The notes: generated by a model from the letters alone, not told the origin. 25,990 bases of DNA from WVWW01 sp041568335 (GCA_041568335.1 JBFFZZ010000008.1:1-25990), one strand, 5' to 3'. Shown: positions 1-7,568, numbered from the stretch's first letter. Made by a program: numbers and translations.

Positions 1-772
1 CGTCGGCCTCCTCCTCCATCCACGTCGGCATCGCCTGGAACGCCTGCAGCTCGCCCGGGAAGCGCGCCATGTACGTGCCCTCGAAGATCGTCGCGATGTG
101 CTCGATCGACGCCTGTCCGGCGCGACAGGCTTCGAGCGGATCGACCCCCGTGGGAACATGGCCCACGAGTCGGAGACCGTTCTTCGTGGCCGCTTCGAGC
201 AGCGCGAAGTAAACCTCGCGATCGGTCGCGTTGTGCGTCTTGAGCAGATCCGCGCCGGCGGCCTTCATTTCGGCGACGACTCCGGCCGCGTCCTCCGGTT
301 TTTCGACCACGCGATGATGCGCTCCATTGGGCGCGCCGTTGAGCGTCGGACCGGTCATCACGATGCGCGGACCGAGCAGCTCCCCCGAAGCGATCCTCTT
401 CTTCAAGGCCCCGAGCTCTTCGAACCGACCGCCGAGATCGCGCGCGCCGGTGACACCGTGGGCGACCAGCAGACGCGGGTAGGCGTCGCCGGTCTGCCAC
501 AGGTGGCTGTGGAGGTCCCACAGTCCGGGGATCAGGTACAAGCCTTTCGCATCGATCCGGGTGCCGCCCTCGGGGATCGGACTTTCGTCGCCGAGGATGC
601 GCTCGATGCGGCCGGCTTGGACGACCACGGTCACGACGGATCCGGACCCCACCGCAGGATCCCGGAGCGTCGCTCCGACCAACACGAGACGCTCGTCGGG
701 AGGCCGGGCGGCGATGATCGTCACGCACAGCCCGGCGATCAGGATGGCTCGGTGGATCCCCACACCCTGCAC
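1..772 (-). CDS. Exported amidohydrolase, C-terminus beyond window
   Basis: Metal-dependent hydrolase of the amidohydrolase superfamily (imidazolonepropionase/prolidase-like branch). The 257 residues visible start at GTG 772, just after an in-frame stop. They open with a short hydrophobic segment (about residues 8-21), probably a signal peptide. The beta-sandwich start (LVGATLRDP) leads to the metal motif DLHSHL with H88 and H90, then LLKTHN with K178 (the carboxylated lysine position), VGHVP with H205 and IEHI with H225. All expected ligands up to the window edge are present; the last Asp and the C-terminal third are missing because the window ends. It is transcribed divergently from the MscS gene. 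The substrate cannot be told from sequence; such exported enzymes often act on peptides or cyclic amides. Confidence 0.9.
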   Translation of the reverse strand, partial: MQGVGIHRAILIAGLCVTIIAARPPDERLVLVGATLRDPAVGSGSVVTVVVQAGRIERILGDESPIPEGGTRIDAKGLYLIPGLWDLHSHLWQTGDAYPRLLVAHGVTGARDLGGRFEELGALKKRIASGELLGPRIVMTGPTLNGAPNGAHHRVVEKPEDAAGVVAEMKAAGADLLKTHNATDREVYFALLEAATKNGLRLVGHVPTGVDPLEACRAGQASIEHIATIFEGTYMARFPGELQAFQAMPTWMEEEAD

Positions 773-854
773 TACGTCCGAGTCTCACGGTTGGTTGCAC
801 GCCTCTGGTGAGCTTTCCCGCCGGTCCTGTATTCTCCGGGTCACGTGAGACGCG

Positions 855-2459
855 GTGCGCTCGTACATCGACGCCTGCCGTGCCGAGGAATACAAGAGAG
901 CGGCGGGTTTCCTCAACTTCGATTCGGTCCGCGAGGGTACGCGGGAAGTGGCCGCCGAGAAGTACGCGCGGCAACTCAAGATCGTGCTCGATAGGAACAT
1001 CTGGATCCAGTACGACCTGCTGAGCGATCGACCCGAAGGCCACATGGGCGACGGGCTCCCGGCCGACCTCGAACGACTCGGGACGATCGGCGGTTTCGAG
1101 GTGCTCCTGGAGAGAGTCCCGGGGATGGGCGGCGCCGAGGTTTGGAAATTCTCCTCGAGCACCGTGGAATCGATCCCGATCCTCTACTCGCGTCACGGAT
1201 TCGGGAGGCTGGGAGAGATTCTCCCGGCCCCGCTGCCGGAGATCGACTTCCTCGAGCTGCGGCTGTGGCAGTGGATCGGGCTGCTGTTGCTCGCGGCCCT
1301 TGCGGCCCCCGCGTCCTGGATCGTGACCCTCATCGTCTATCGAGTGGGTCGTTCGATCGTCGGTCGCACCGAGACGAAGGTCGATGACCGGCTGTTGGAG
1401 CGCTTGACCGGACCGTTTCGCCTGTTCGCGGCCGTCGTCCTGTTTGCGATCGGGTCCTACTTCCTGGCGCTCTCGGTCCCGGCGTACATGAAGCTGAAGA
1501 CCTTCGAGGTGGCCCTCCTGGTCGTGGCCTTCACCTGGGCCCTGCTGCGTTGCGTGGACGTGGTGGCGGACATTTACATCGAACGGTTCAGCGCCGAGGG
1601 ACGCAAGGGGCTGGTGTCGATCGTCCCGCTCGGTGGTCGAATCGTGAAGTTCGCGATCCTCGCGGTCGCCCTGGTCGCACTGCTCCAGAACATCGGCTTC
1701 AACGTCACCGGTCTCGTCGCCGGTCTGGGTGTCGGAGGCCTGGCCGTGGCGCTGGCCGCACAAAAGTCGATCGCGAACCTCTTCGGCGGCGTGAGCCTCG
1801 TGGCCGACCAGCCCGTACGCGTGGGGGATTTCTGCAAGTTCGGGGACAACAGGGCGGGAACCGTCGAGGAGATCGGGATCCGTTCGACGCGCGTGCGGAC
1901 GCTGGACCGGACCCTGGTCACGATCCCGAACTCCGATTTTTCGGAGTTCCAGCTCGAGAACTTCGGGGCGCGAGACCGGATCCGGCTGCTGACCGTTTTG
2001 ACGCTGCGCTACGAGACGACCCCGGACCAGATGCGCCACGTACTGACGGAGCTGCGCAAGCTGCTCGTCGCGCACCCGATGGTCGACAAGGAGCCTGCCC
2101 GGGTTCGGCTGATCAACTTCGGCGCCTTCTCCTTGGACGTCGAAGTCGTCGCCTACGTTCTCACGAACGAGTGGGCCGAGTTCCTGAAGGTGAAGGAGGA
2201 CGTCTACCTCAGGATCATGGAAATCGTCGAGGCCAGCGGAACGGGATTCGCGTTCCCCTCCCAGACGTTGTACCTCGGCCGCGATGCCGGCCTCGACGCC
2301 GCACGCGCCGAAGAGGCGGAGGCCCGGGTTCGAGCCTGGCGTGAAGCCGGCGAGCTGCCGTTCCCGGACCTCGACCCGGAGACGCTGGAGCGGATCCACG
2401 GAACGCTGGATTATCCGCCGCGCGGCTCGGCTACGACCCGATCCAACCCTTCCTCTTGA
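855..2459 (+). CDS. MscS-family mechanosensitive channel with damaged 5' end
   Basis: Small-conductance mechanosensitive channel family, 534 residues as read from GTG 855. Residues 1-130 form a soluble domain expected in the periplasm. Hydrophobic segments follow at about 135-160, 178-205, 215-240 and 255-275, then the pore helix (LVAGLGVGGLAVALAAQKSIANLFGG, about 279-304) and the cytosolic MscS beta domain with VRVGDFCKFGDNRAGTVEEIG. The predicted topology puts the N-terminal domain outside the cell, yet no signal peptide precedes it. An in-frame stop lies at 846-848. In another frame the bases just upstream read SRET, and joining this to VRSYIDACRAEEY across two extra bases near 851-854 gives the usual family start. 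So the gene seems truncated, frameshifted or affected by a sequence error. Its end overlaps the CorA gene tail to tail by 29 bases. Confidence 0.88.
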   Translation: MRSYIDACRAEEYKRAAGFLNFDSVREGTREVAAEKYARQLKIVLDRNIWIQYDLLSDRPEGHMGDGLPADLERLGTIGGFEVLLERVPGMGGAEVWKFSSSTVESIPILYSRHGFGRLGEILPAPLPEIDFLELRLWQWIGLLLLAALAAPASWIVTLIVYRVGRSIVGRTETKVDDRLLERLTGPFRLFAAVVLFAIGSYFLALSVPAYMKLKTFEVALLVVAFTWALLRCVDVVADIYIERFSAEGRKGLVSIVPLGGRIVKFAILAVALVALLQNIGFNVTGLVAGLGVGGLAVALAAQKSIANLFGGVSLVADQPVRVGDFCKFGDNRAGTVEEIGIRSTRVRTLDRTLVTIPNSDFSEFQLENFGARDRIRLLTVLTLRYETTPDQMRHVLTELRKLLVAHPMVDKEPARVRLINFGAFSLDVEVVAYVLTNEWAEFLKVKEDVYLRIMEIVEASGTGFAFPSQTLYLGRDAGLDAARAEEAEARVRAWREAGELPFPDLDPETLERIHGTLDYPPRGSATTRSNPSS

Positions 2460-3525
2460 AGAACAGGATCAGCGCGACCGCGACGGCGAGCATCAGGATC
2501 AACGCGACCGGATAGCCGAAGGACCAGTTCAGCTCGGGCATGTTCCAGCCCGACTTCTCGGGATTGAAGTTCATCCCGTAGAGCCCGGCGATGAAACCGA
2601 GCGGGATGAAGATCGTGGCGATGATGGTCAGGACCTTCATCACCTCGTTCATCCGATTGCTGACGCTGGACAGATAAACGCTCATCAGATCCGAACACAC
2701 TTCACGGTAGACCTGGACGAGATCGATGAGCTGGCTGTTGTGATCGTAACAATCGCGCAGAAACAGCACCGTGTCGTCACGGACGAACGAGCTCTCTTCG
2801 CGCAACAGCTGCCCCAAGGCCTCGCGGTGCGGCCAGATATCCCGGCGCATGCCGAGCAGGTCGCCCTTGATGCGGTGGAGTGTGGCCACGGTCTTCGGAT
2901 CGGGCGAGCGCATGACATCGTCCTCGATGCGCTCCAGCCGTTCTCCGAGGTCCTCGAGGATCGGGAAATAGGAATCGATGACGGCGTCGATGAGCGCGTA
3001 GGCCAGGTAATCGGCCTGTCGCTTCCGCATCCGACCCTTGCCCTGGCGGATACGCTCGCGCACGGGGTCGAACACGTCGCCCGATCGCTCCTGGAACGTC
3101 ACGACGACGCCTTTTCCCAGGAACATGCTGATCTGCTCGGTGGTGTAGCGGCGCCCGGCCCGCGGCATGCGGGCCACGATGAACAGATGCTCGTCGTAGG
3201 GCTCGGTCTTTGCTCGCTGACCGAGGTTGACGACGTCCTCCAGGGCCAGCGGGTGAAAACCGAACACCGCACCGATTCGATCCACCGTGTCGACGTGTGC
3301 GACCCCATCGACGTTGACCCACACCACGGGCCACCGTTCGCGCAAGGTGTTCAGATCGGTGGGGCCGAGAACGTCGTCTTCGTAGATCCCGTCCGGCCCG
3401 AACGCCACGACTTGAATCCCCGGACGTGCCGCCGAGGCGTCACCGACGAGCCTCCCCGGCGCCGCGCCCGGCCTGGCGCGAGCGCGGTGGTGCTTCCATC
3501 CGCGTTTTGGCGTTGCGGTTGCGAT
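2431..3525 (-). CDS. corA: CorA magnesium/cobalt transporter
   Basis: Homopentameric inner-membrane Mg2+/Co2+ channel. A large cytosolic N-terminal domain ends in the long stalk helix. Two C-terminal membrane helices follow, with the signature YGMNF (GMN at about 317-319) between them and the basic tail FKRKGWIGS. The first ordinary start is GTG at 3408, but the frame stays open and CorA-like upstream of it: a basic stretch KRGWKHHRARARPGAAPGRL resembles the usual CorA N-terminus (..PPGTLVHVG..). The only well-placed ribosome site, GGGAGG at 3538-3533, is 7 nt before an ATC codon at 3525-3523 in this frame. I therefore give the start as ATC 3525 (364 residues); 3408 is the conservative alternative. 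It lies 19 nt downstream of the second MscS gene, probably in one operon. Confidence 0.9.
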   Translation of the reverse strand: MATATPKRGWKHHRARARPGAAPGRLVGDASAARPGIQVVAFGPDGIYEDDVLGPTDLNTLRERWPVVWVNVDGVAHVDTVDRIGAVFGFHPLALEDVVNLGQRAKTEPYDEHLFIVARMPRAGRRYTTEQISMFLGKGVVVTFQERSGDVFDPVRERIRQGKGRMRKRQADYLAYALIDAVIDSYFPILEDLGERLERIEDDVMRSPDPKTVATLHRIKGDLLGMRRDIWPHREALGQLLREESSFVRDDTVLFLRDCYDHNSQLIDLVQVYREVCSDLMSVYLSSVSNRMNEVMKVLTIIATIFIPLGFIAGLYGMNFNPEKSGWNMPELNWSFGYPVALILMLAVAVALILFFKRKGWIGS

Positions 3526-3544
3526 CGCGACACCTCCCGGCGTG

Positions 3545-4453
3545 TTAGGCGGTTTGCCCGAGCCGCCCCAACGACTCTACCACCGGCGCGTCGAAGTGGA
3601 CGTCGACCTGCGGGAAAGCGATCGTGACGCCGGCTTCCTTGAGCGCCCACCAGATGGCTTCGTGCATCTCGGACAGCCGTTGCGGAGCGAGCCATGGGTC
3701 CTGCATCCAGACCGAAACCTCGAAATCCACGGACGAGCTGCCGAAGGCTTTCAGGTGGATCACGGGGTCCTTGCCGCGTTCCCTCCACGACTGCGTGGCG
3801 GCGGTCTCCTCCAGCGTCTGGCGGACCACCGCCATGTCCGAATCGTAAGTCACCCCGACAGGAACGCGCAGACGAAACAGCGAATCTCTCAGCGTGTAAT
3901 TGGTCACGGAGCTCTGGACGAGCAGCGAGTTGGGCAGGATCACCTCCTCCTCGTCCCGGGTCCGGGCGATCGTGGCGCGCATGCCCATCTCGATGACGCG
4001 GACGACACGCCCGTCGATAAACAGGATGTCGCCGGGCTTGATCGCTCGCTCGACGAGCAGAATCACGCCCGCGACGAAGTTCTGCATGATGTTCTGCATC
4101 GCGAAGCCGACGGCGACGGCAAAGATGGCGCCCGCCGCGAACAGGGCGGACAGGTTGATCCCCACCGTCTGCAACCCCACACACAGCCCGATCACCAGGA
4201 TTGCGTAGTGCACCAGCCGTCGCGCGACGCCTTGGGTGCCCTCGGCGGTGATGCGACCCGCGCGGAGCCCGCGGACGACGGCGCCCTGGGCCAGACGCGA
4301 GATCAGGAACGTCGCAATGAGGATCAGAAGCAACGTGATCAGGGTGGCGACGGTGATCCGAGTCCCGGCGATCTCGAACAGCGGCACATCGAGATAGCTG
4401 TAGGTGCCGTCGAGTGCTTCTTTCAGTTCCTTCAGGTCCATGGCGCCCTCCAT
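3545..4453 (-). CDS. MscS-family mechanosensitive channel
   Basis: Compact MscS homologue of about 302 residues, close to E. coli MscS in length. Two leading hydrophobic helices (about 28-52 and 82-105) precede the Gly/Ala-rich pore helix (AAGAIFAVAVGFAMQNIMQNFVAG). The beta domain (IKPGDILFIDGRVVRVIEMGMRAT, then LPNSLLV) and the alpha/beta C-terminal domain follow. It should gate on membrane tension and release solutes during hypo-osmotic shock. Two starts compete. ATG 4453 lies 6 nt after a -10-like TATGAT, which would make a leaderless message. ATG 4442 has GGAGG correctly spaced in front of it. CorA follows directly downstream. Confidence 0.92.
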   Translation of the reverse strand: MEGAMDLKELKEALDGTYSYLDVPLFEIAGTRITVATLITLLLILIATFLISRLAQGAVVRGLRAGRITAEGTQGVARRLVHYAILVIGLCVGLQTVGINLSALFAAGAIFAVAVGFAMQNIMQNFVAGVILLVERAIKPGDILFIDGRVVRVIEMGMRATIARTRDEEEVILPNSLLVQSSVTNYTLRDSLFRLRVPVGVTYDSDMAVVRQTLEETAATQSWRERGKDPVIHLKAFGSSSVDFEVSVWMQDPWLAPQRLSEMHEAIWWALKEAGVTIAFPQVDVHFDAPVVESLGRLGQTA

Positions 4454-4459
4454 CGGCCA

Positions 4460-4465
4460 ATCATA
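4460..4465 (-). promoter_or_regulatory. -10-like box TATGAT of the MscS-corA operon
   Basis: TATGAT matches the -10 consensus at 5 of 6 positions and lies 6 nt before ATG 4453. No convincing -35 box is seen at the usual distance. This box-to-start spacing is typical of leaderless transcripts. Confidence 0.4.
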
Positions 4466-4496
4466 GGACAGCTCCTCCGGTCGGGTGCCGCGGATG

Positions 4497-5399
4497 TCAT
4501 TCCGCGACCCGTTTGATCACGACGAAGCTCACGTCGTCGGCAGGCGACCCGTGGCGCAGCAACTCACCCTGCAGCGCGGCACAGATGTCCTGCGCGGACT
4601 CGTCGCACGTGTCCGCAAGGCAGCCTTCGACAACCCGCGGAAAAAACTCGCCGTCCGCGTGATCGGACAACCCATCCGTATGGAGCAGCAACAGATCTCC
4701 CGGACTCAGCAGGTTGATCTCGCTGATCGTGTAGCGCCTCTTGTATCCCACCAGGCTGGGATAGTGGCGCTCGGGATCGTCATCCGATGGGAGCATCCCC
4801 ACCGGCGGAAAATTGACGATCTGTTCCGGGCTGATGGTCATGAAACGCCCGTACTCGCGAGAGAACACTTGCGGAGGCGGATGCGCGGCGCTGATGAACC
4901 GGAATCTCCCCTGCTCCGAGATCTCGCCGTAGATCAGGGAGAAGTACTTGTTGACGCTGGTCGACCTGACGAACCTGGTGTTGATGTGCTCGAACAGTCG
5001 GGTGGTGATCTCGCCGAACATGTCCAGCTCGTAGTACGTCCCGAGCAAAAAACTCTGATGCAGCATCGCTGCGATCACCGCGTCGGTCGGGCGATGACCC
5101 ACGACGTCGGCCACGAGCACGCCGGCGCGATGCCGGATCAGACGTAGCTTGTGGACGATGTCCTCGAGCCCGCGCTCTTTCGCGTCTTCGATCCGGGTGT
5201 CGAGATCGTAGCGACGATTGAAGTCCACGAACAGGATGTGATCCCCGCCGAGGGTGCCGCGCAGCGGCATTTGGAGACCGTGAATGTCGACCCCATCCAG
5301 CCTGGGGATCTTGTCGGGTGTCGGCTGGATATTGCTCAGGACTTCTTCGAGGTTTTTGAGCTCTTGCTCGAAATCAGGAATCTTGTTCTTGTCTTTCAC
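4497..5399 (-). CDS. SpoIIE/RsbU-type PP2C serine phosphatase
   Basis: PPM-family phosphatase, 300 residues, of the SpoIIE/RsbU group, which dephosphorylates anti-sigma-antagonist-like partners in partner-switching regulation. Metal-binding motifs appear in order: GGDHILFVD, VLVADVVGH, LLHTDGLSD and SPADDVSFVV. There is no sensor domain in front; the N-terminus is a short Glu-rich helix (FEQELKNLEEVL), probably a coiled coil. I chose GTG 5399. An earlier ATG at 5441 lies inside the terminator hairpin of hsp20 and is unlikely. A TAGACT box sits 7 nt before this GTG, again a leaderless arrangement. It lies downstream of the sigma factor-hsp20 pair. No STAS or anti-sigma kinase gene is seen in the window, so its target is unknown. 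Confidence 0.88.
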   Translation of the reverse strand: MKDKNKIPDFEQELKNLEEVLSNIQPTPDKIPRLDGVDIHGLQMPLRGTLGGDHILFVDFNRRYDLDTRIEDAKERGLEDIVHKLRLIRHRAGVLVADVVGHRPTDAVIAAMLHQSFLLGTYYELDMFGEITTRLFEHINTRFVRSTSVNKYFSLIYGEISEQGRFRFISAAHPPPQVFSREYGRFMTISPEQIVNFPPVGMLPSDDDPERHYPSLVGYKRRYTISEINLLSPGDLLLLHTDGLSDHADGEFFPRVVEGCLADTCDESAQDICAALQGELLRHGSPADDVSFVVIKRVAE

Positions 5400-5406
5400 A
5401 CGGTCG

Positions 5407-5412
5407 AGTCTA
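5407..5412 (-). promoter_or_regulatory. -10-like box TAGACT before the SpoIIE-type gene
   Basis: TAGACT fits TANNNT and lies exactly 7 nt before GTG 5399, directly after the hsp20 terminator T-tract. A promoter is expected here because the terminator should stop transcription from upstream. No -35 box or Shine-Dalgarno sequence is evident. Confidence 0.35.
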
Positions 5413-5413
5413 C

Positions 5414-5444
5414 AAAAAAAAAGGGATGCCGTTGAGGGCATCCC
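5414..5444 (-). terminator. Rho-independent terminator of hsp20
   Basis: On the minus strand a perfect 8-bp stem (GGGATGCC / GGCATCCC, 6-nt loop) is followed at once by nine T residues. It lies 21 nt past the hsp20 stop codon. This is a textbook intrinsic terminator closing the sigma factor-hsp20 operon. Confidence 0.9.
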
Positions 5445-5465
5445 TGGAGTGGGTGGGAACAGGGA

Positions 5466-5918
5466 CTAGTCGATCTTGATCTCGACCGCCTTGGGTTTGG
5501 CGGCTTCGCTCTTGGCGAGGTGCAGGTACAGCATGCCGTCCTTGTGTCGCGCCTTGATCGAATCGCCTTCGACCTCTTCGGGAAGCGTGAAGCTGCGTGC
5601 AAAGCTGCCGTAGGCGCGCTCCACACGGTGGTATTTCTTGTTCTTCTCCTCGCGCTCCAGCTTGCGCTCGCCCTGAATCGTGAGGACGCCCTGGTTGACG
5701 GCCACCTTGACGTCTTCCTTGCGGACCTCCGGAAGCTCGACCTTGATCAGGTATTCGTGCTCGCTTTCGGAAATGTCCACGGTCGGGGTCCAATCGGCGA
5801 GCGTCATGATCTCCTGACCGCCTTCGCTCTTGGGCATCGGGAACCGACGCCGGCTGTGGCCGAAGCGGTCGAGGATCTCTTCCATTTCTCGAAACGGGTT
5901 CCAGGTTGAAAGTGTCAT
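5466..5918 (-). CDS. Small heat-shock protein, Hsp20/alpha-crystallin family
   Basis: ATP-independent holdase chaperone, 150 residues. The short N-terminal arm (STWNPFREMEEILDRFG) is typical of bacterial Hsp20. The alpha-crystallin domain spans about residues 42-140 (WTPTVDISESEHEYLIKVELPEV, GVLTIQGERK, the Arg-rich YHRVERAYGSFARSFTLPEEV, then GMLYLHLAK). The tail AKPKAVEIKID holds the C-terminal strand with an IxI-like VEIKI motif used in oligomer assembly. AGGAG lies before the ATG. That ATG overlaps the sigma factor stop codon (ATGA, 5918-5915), so the two are translationally coupled. A strong terminator follows. Confidence 0.96.
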   Translation of the reverse strand: MTLSTWNPFREMEEILDRFGHSRRRFPMPKSEGGQEIMTLADWTPTVDISESEHEYLIKVELPEVRKEDVKVAVNQGVLTIQGERKLEREEKNKKYHRVERAYGSFARSFTLPEEVEGDSIKARHKDGMLYLHLAKSEAAKPKAVEIKID

Positions 5919-7030
5919 TGTCTCGTCTCCTTTCGCCGGCCAAGGCCGGTCCCCTCGCCGTTGGGATCGGGACCGGTCGATGTCAAGGCAGGTCGCAGCT
6001 CCGTAGCGGCCGGATCGCCGACGATCTTCTTCAGGGCTTCGGCCTGGATTTGCCGCACGCGCTCCCGGGACAGGCCAAGCAGCTCACTGACTTCCTGGAG
6101 CGTGGCCTCGCGCTCCACGCCGAATCCGAAACGATGCCGGATCACCAGCTGCTCGCGCGGAGACAGACGTCCGATCAGCCGGGTCAGCCGCGTTCGCAGC
6201 TCCTGTTCCATCATGACGTCGTCCACCTGTTTCCCCGTCGAGGCAAAGGCGCGCGCGTGCCCCGGTGGCAGGTCCTCGAGGCGGACGGCCCGCGACTGAA
6301 GACCGCGCAACAGTCGCTCGACCTCTACCGGCTGCACCCCGAAACTGGCCGCGCACTCGCGGTTGGTAGGCTCCCGTCCCAACGCGTTTCGGAGCTTTCG
6401 GATCTCTTCGCCGAGCGCTCTCACTTGCCGTTGGACCTGGACGGGAACCCGGATCGTCCGTGCTTGCAGCTCGAGGGCGCGGTCCACCGCCTGTTTGATC
6501 CACCAGTAGGCGTACGTCGAAAATCGGAAACCGCGCCTGTAATCGAACATCTCCGCGGCTCGCATCAGACCGATGTTGCCTTCCTGGATGAGATCGAGCG
6601 ACGACAGCTCGCGTCGGCCGAGGCGCTTGGTCACGTGCACGACGAGGCGCAGATTGGCCAGGATCAGCTCGTTTCGGGCACCCTCCATCCTTTGCTTGAG
6701 ACCTCTCGCCCGGTCCAGCAGTTCTTTGATCGCCGGATCCGTCAGGCCATCCACGACGCTCGCAAGCTCCGAGTAGAGTGCCTCCACGTCCCGGAACGTC
6801 CAACGACGCTCGGCCAGCCGACCGGCGACGCCGGATCCGGTTCGTGCCCGGATCGTCTCCGCGGTCCGCAAGAACTCCTCGCGGGTCTCGCACAGCTCCC
6901 GACCGAGCTCGAGCTCCCTGTCATGGCCGATGCGCGGAAGCGTGCCGATGTCCCGCAGGTAGCGGGTTCGCAGGGCAGCCGGGGACGGGCGATGGCGTCT
7001 TTCTCTCGCCTTGGCTAGTGCTGTTCCCAT
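5915..7030 (-). CDS. RpoD-like alternative sigma-70 factor
   Basis: Group 2 or 3 sigma factor, 371 residues. Region 1.2 is at about 24-50 (RYLRDIGTLPRI) and region 2 at 120-190, with the core-binding and -10 recognition segment DLIQEGNIGLMRAAEMFDYRRGFRFSTYAYWWIKQAV. Region 3 is at 195-265. Region 4 at 288-338 carries the -35 helix-turn-helix (TLQEVSELLGLSRERVRQIQ). Region 1.1 is absent, which argues against the primary housekeeping factor. ATG 7030 has AGAGGG upstream; earlier in-frame starts lie inside a perfect sigma-54 promoter (7086-7071) and were rejected. It is the first gene of an operon with hsp20, so it probably directs a stress response, itself under sigma-54 control. The C-terminal 30 residues are low complexity. 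Confidence 0.94.
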   Translation of the reverse strand: MGTALAKARERRHRPSPAALRTRYLRDIGTLPRIGHDRELELGRELCETREEFLRTAETIRARTGSGVAGRLAERRWTFRDVEALYSELASVVDGLTDPAIKELLDRARGLKQRMEGARNELILANLRLVVHVTKRLGRRELSSLDLIQEGNIGLMRAAEMFDYRRGFRFSTYAYWWIKQAVDRALELQARTIRVPVQVQRQVRALGEEIRKLRNALGREPTNRECAASFGVQPVEVERLLRGLQSRAVRLEDLPPGHARAFASTGKQVDDVMMEQELRTRLTRLIGRLSPREQLVIRHRFGFGVEREATLQEVSELLGLSRERVRQIQAEALKKIVGDPAATELRPALTSTGPDPNGEGTGLGRRKETRQ

Positions 7031-7070
7031 CACAGCGACCCTCTTGGGTGGATGAAACACGAAAGTGGGG

Positions 7071-7086
7071 TGCAACCGGCGTGCCA
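7071..7086 (-). promoter_or_regulatory. Sigma-54 (-24/-12) promoter of the sigma factor-hsp20 operon
   Basis: The minus strand reads TGGCACGCCGGTTGCA, a perfect match to TGGCACG-N4-TTGCW with GG and GC at the required 10-nt spacing. Transcription would start near 7061, about 30 nt before ATG 7030. A sigma-54 activator is encoded close by. Confidence 0.85.
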
Positions 7087-7129
7087 GCGGTTCTTCCCCG
7101 AATGCGCAGGCTTTCGGCCGGAACACGAA

Positions 7130-7153
7130 CCGGATCAGTCCCTCGTTTCCGAA
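7130..7153 (-). promoter_or_regulatory. Candidate activator-binding dyad (UAS) of the sigma factor operon
   Basis: Minus strand TTCGGAA-N10-GATCCGG, with inverted arms CGGA and TCCG, ending 43 nt upstream of the -24 box. The same 24-bp pattern, with the same internal spacing, occurs at 7630-7653 before the other perfect sigma-54 promoter. Binding by the neighbouring activator is inferred. Confidence 0.45.
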
Positions 7154-7171
7154 TCGGCCAACCGGGCCGGC

Positions 7172-7519
7172 CTATGCATCACGGCCATCCGGATCGGCCG
7201 GTTCCTCGACCGTGAAATCCGTTACCTCGATCGTGTAAGCGTGGGGGTCGCCGTCACCCTCGCGAAGGTCGCCCGTCGCCGAAACGACGGCGCCCACGAG
7301 ATCCAGCAATTCGGCCCCTCGGCCGCCCTCGAGGACGAGGATCGAGCCCCATTCACTGTCGTTGATGGCGACCTCGACCGCGTTGCCGTCCTCGTCATAC
7401 CGGGTGGCTTCGACCTGGCCGCTGACGGTTGCGGTGTCCGCGGTCACGCCGGAGCCGCCGAGGACGAGCATGGCCGCCACGGCGATCGGTAGCCAACGGT
7501 CTTTCGTTCGTTCCCGCAT
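7172..7519 (-). CDS. Small exported protein, unknown function
   Basis: 115 residues. ATG 7519 is chosen because GGAGGG stands 5 nt before it; the longer reading would begin next to the sigma-54 promoter. The start MRERTKDRWLPIAVAAMLVLGGSGVTADT is a clear Sec signal peptide without a lipobox Cys. The mature part is small, acidic and beta-rich (SGQVEATRYDEDGNAVEVAI, then LDLVGAVVSATGDL), which resembles an OB-fold-like exported domain; this is an impression from pattern only. It has its own perfect sigma-54 promoter and lies between the activator gene and the sigma factor-hsp20 operon. It is a likely effector of the same regulon, perhaps in the periplasm. Confidence 0.78.
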   Translation of the reverse strand: MRERTKDRWLPIAVAAMLVLGGSGVTADTATVSGQVEATRYDEDGNAVEVAINDSEWGSILVLEGGRGAELLDLVGAVVSATGDLREGDGDPHAYTIEVTDFTVEEPADPDGRDA

Positions 7520-7568
7520 CGTAGCCCTCCGCCGCGCTCCGATGGTGGATGCGCTCGTACGGAAAGGC

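Noticed and set aside
98..811. A 237-codon plus-strand frame at the window start
   Set aside because: Antisense to the amidohydrolase, which shows all metal-ligand motifs on the minus strand.
2284..3627. A 447-codon plus-strand frame across the MscS end and corA
   Set aside because: Antisense shadow of corA, with no domain signature.
3351..4460. A 369-codon minus-strand frame overlapping the second MscS gene
   Set aside because: Shifted frame of the MscS gene, Arg-rich and without motifs. Its GTG near 3533 has a ribosome site but is not in the CorA frame.
5439..5441. ATG as start of the SpoIIE-type phosphatase
   Set aside because: It lies inside the hsp20 terminator hairpin and would translate the T-tract; the family N-terminus begins at about GTG 5399.
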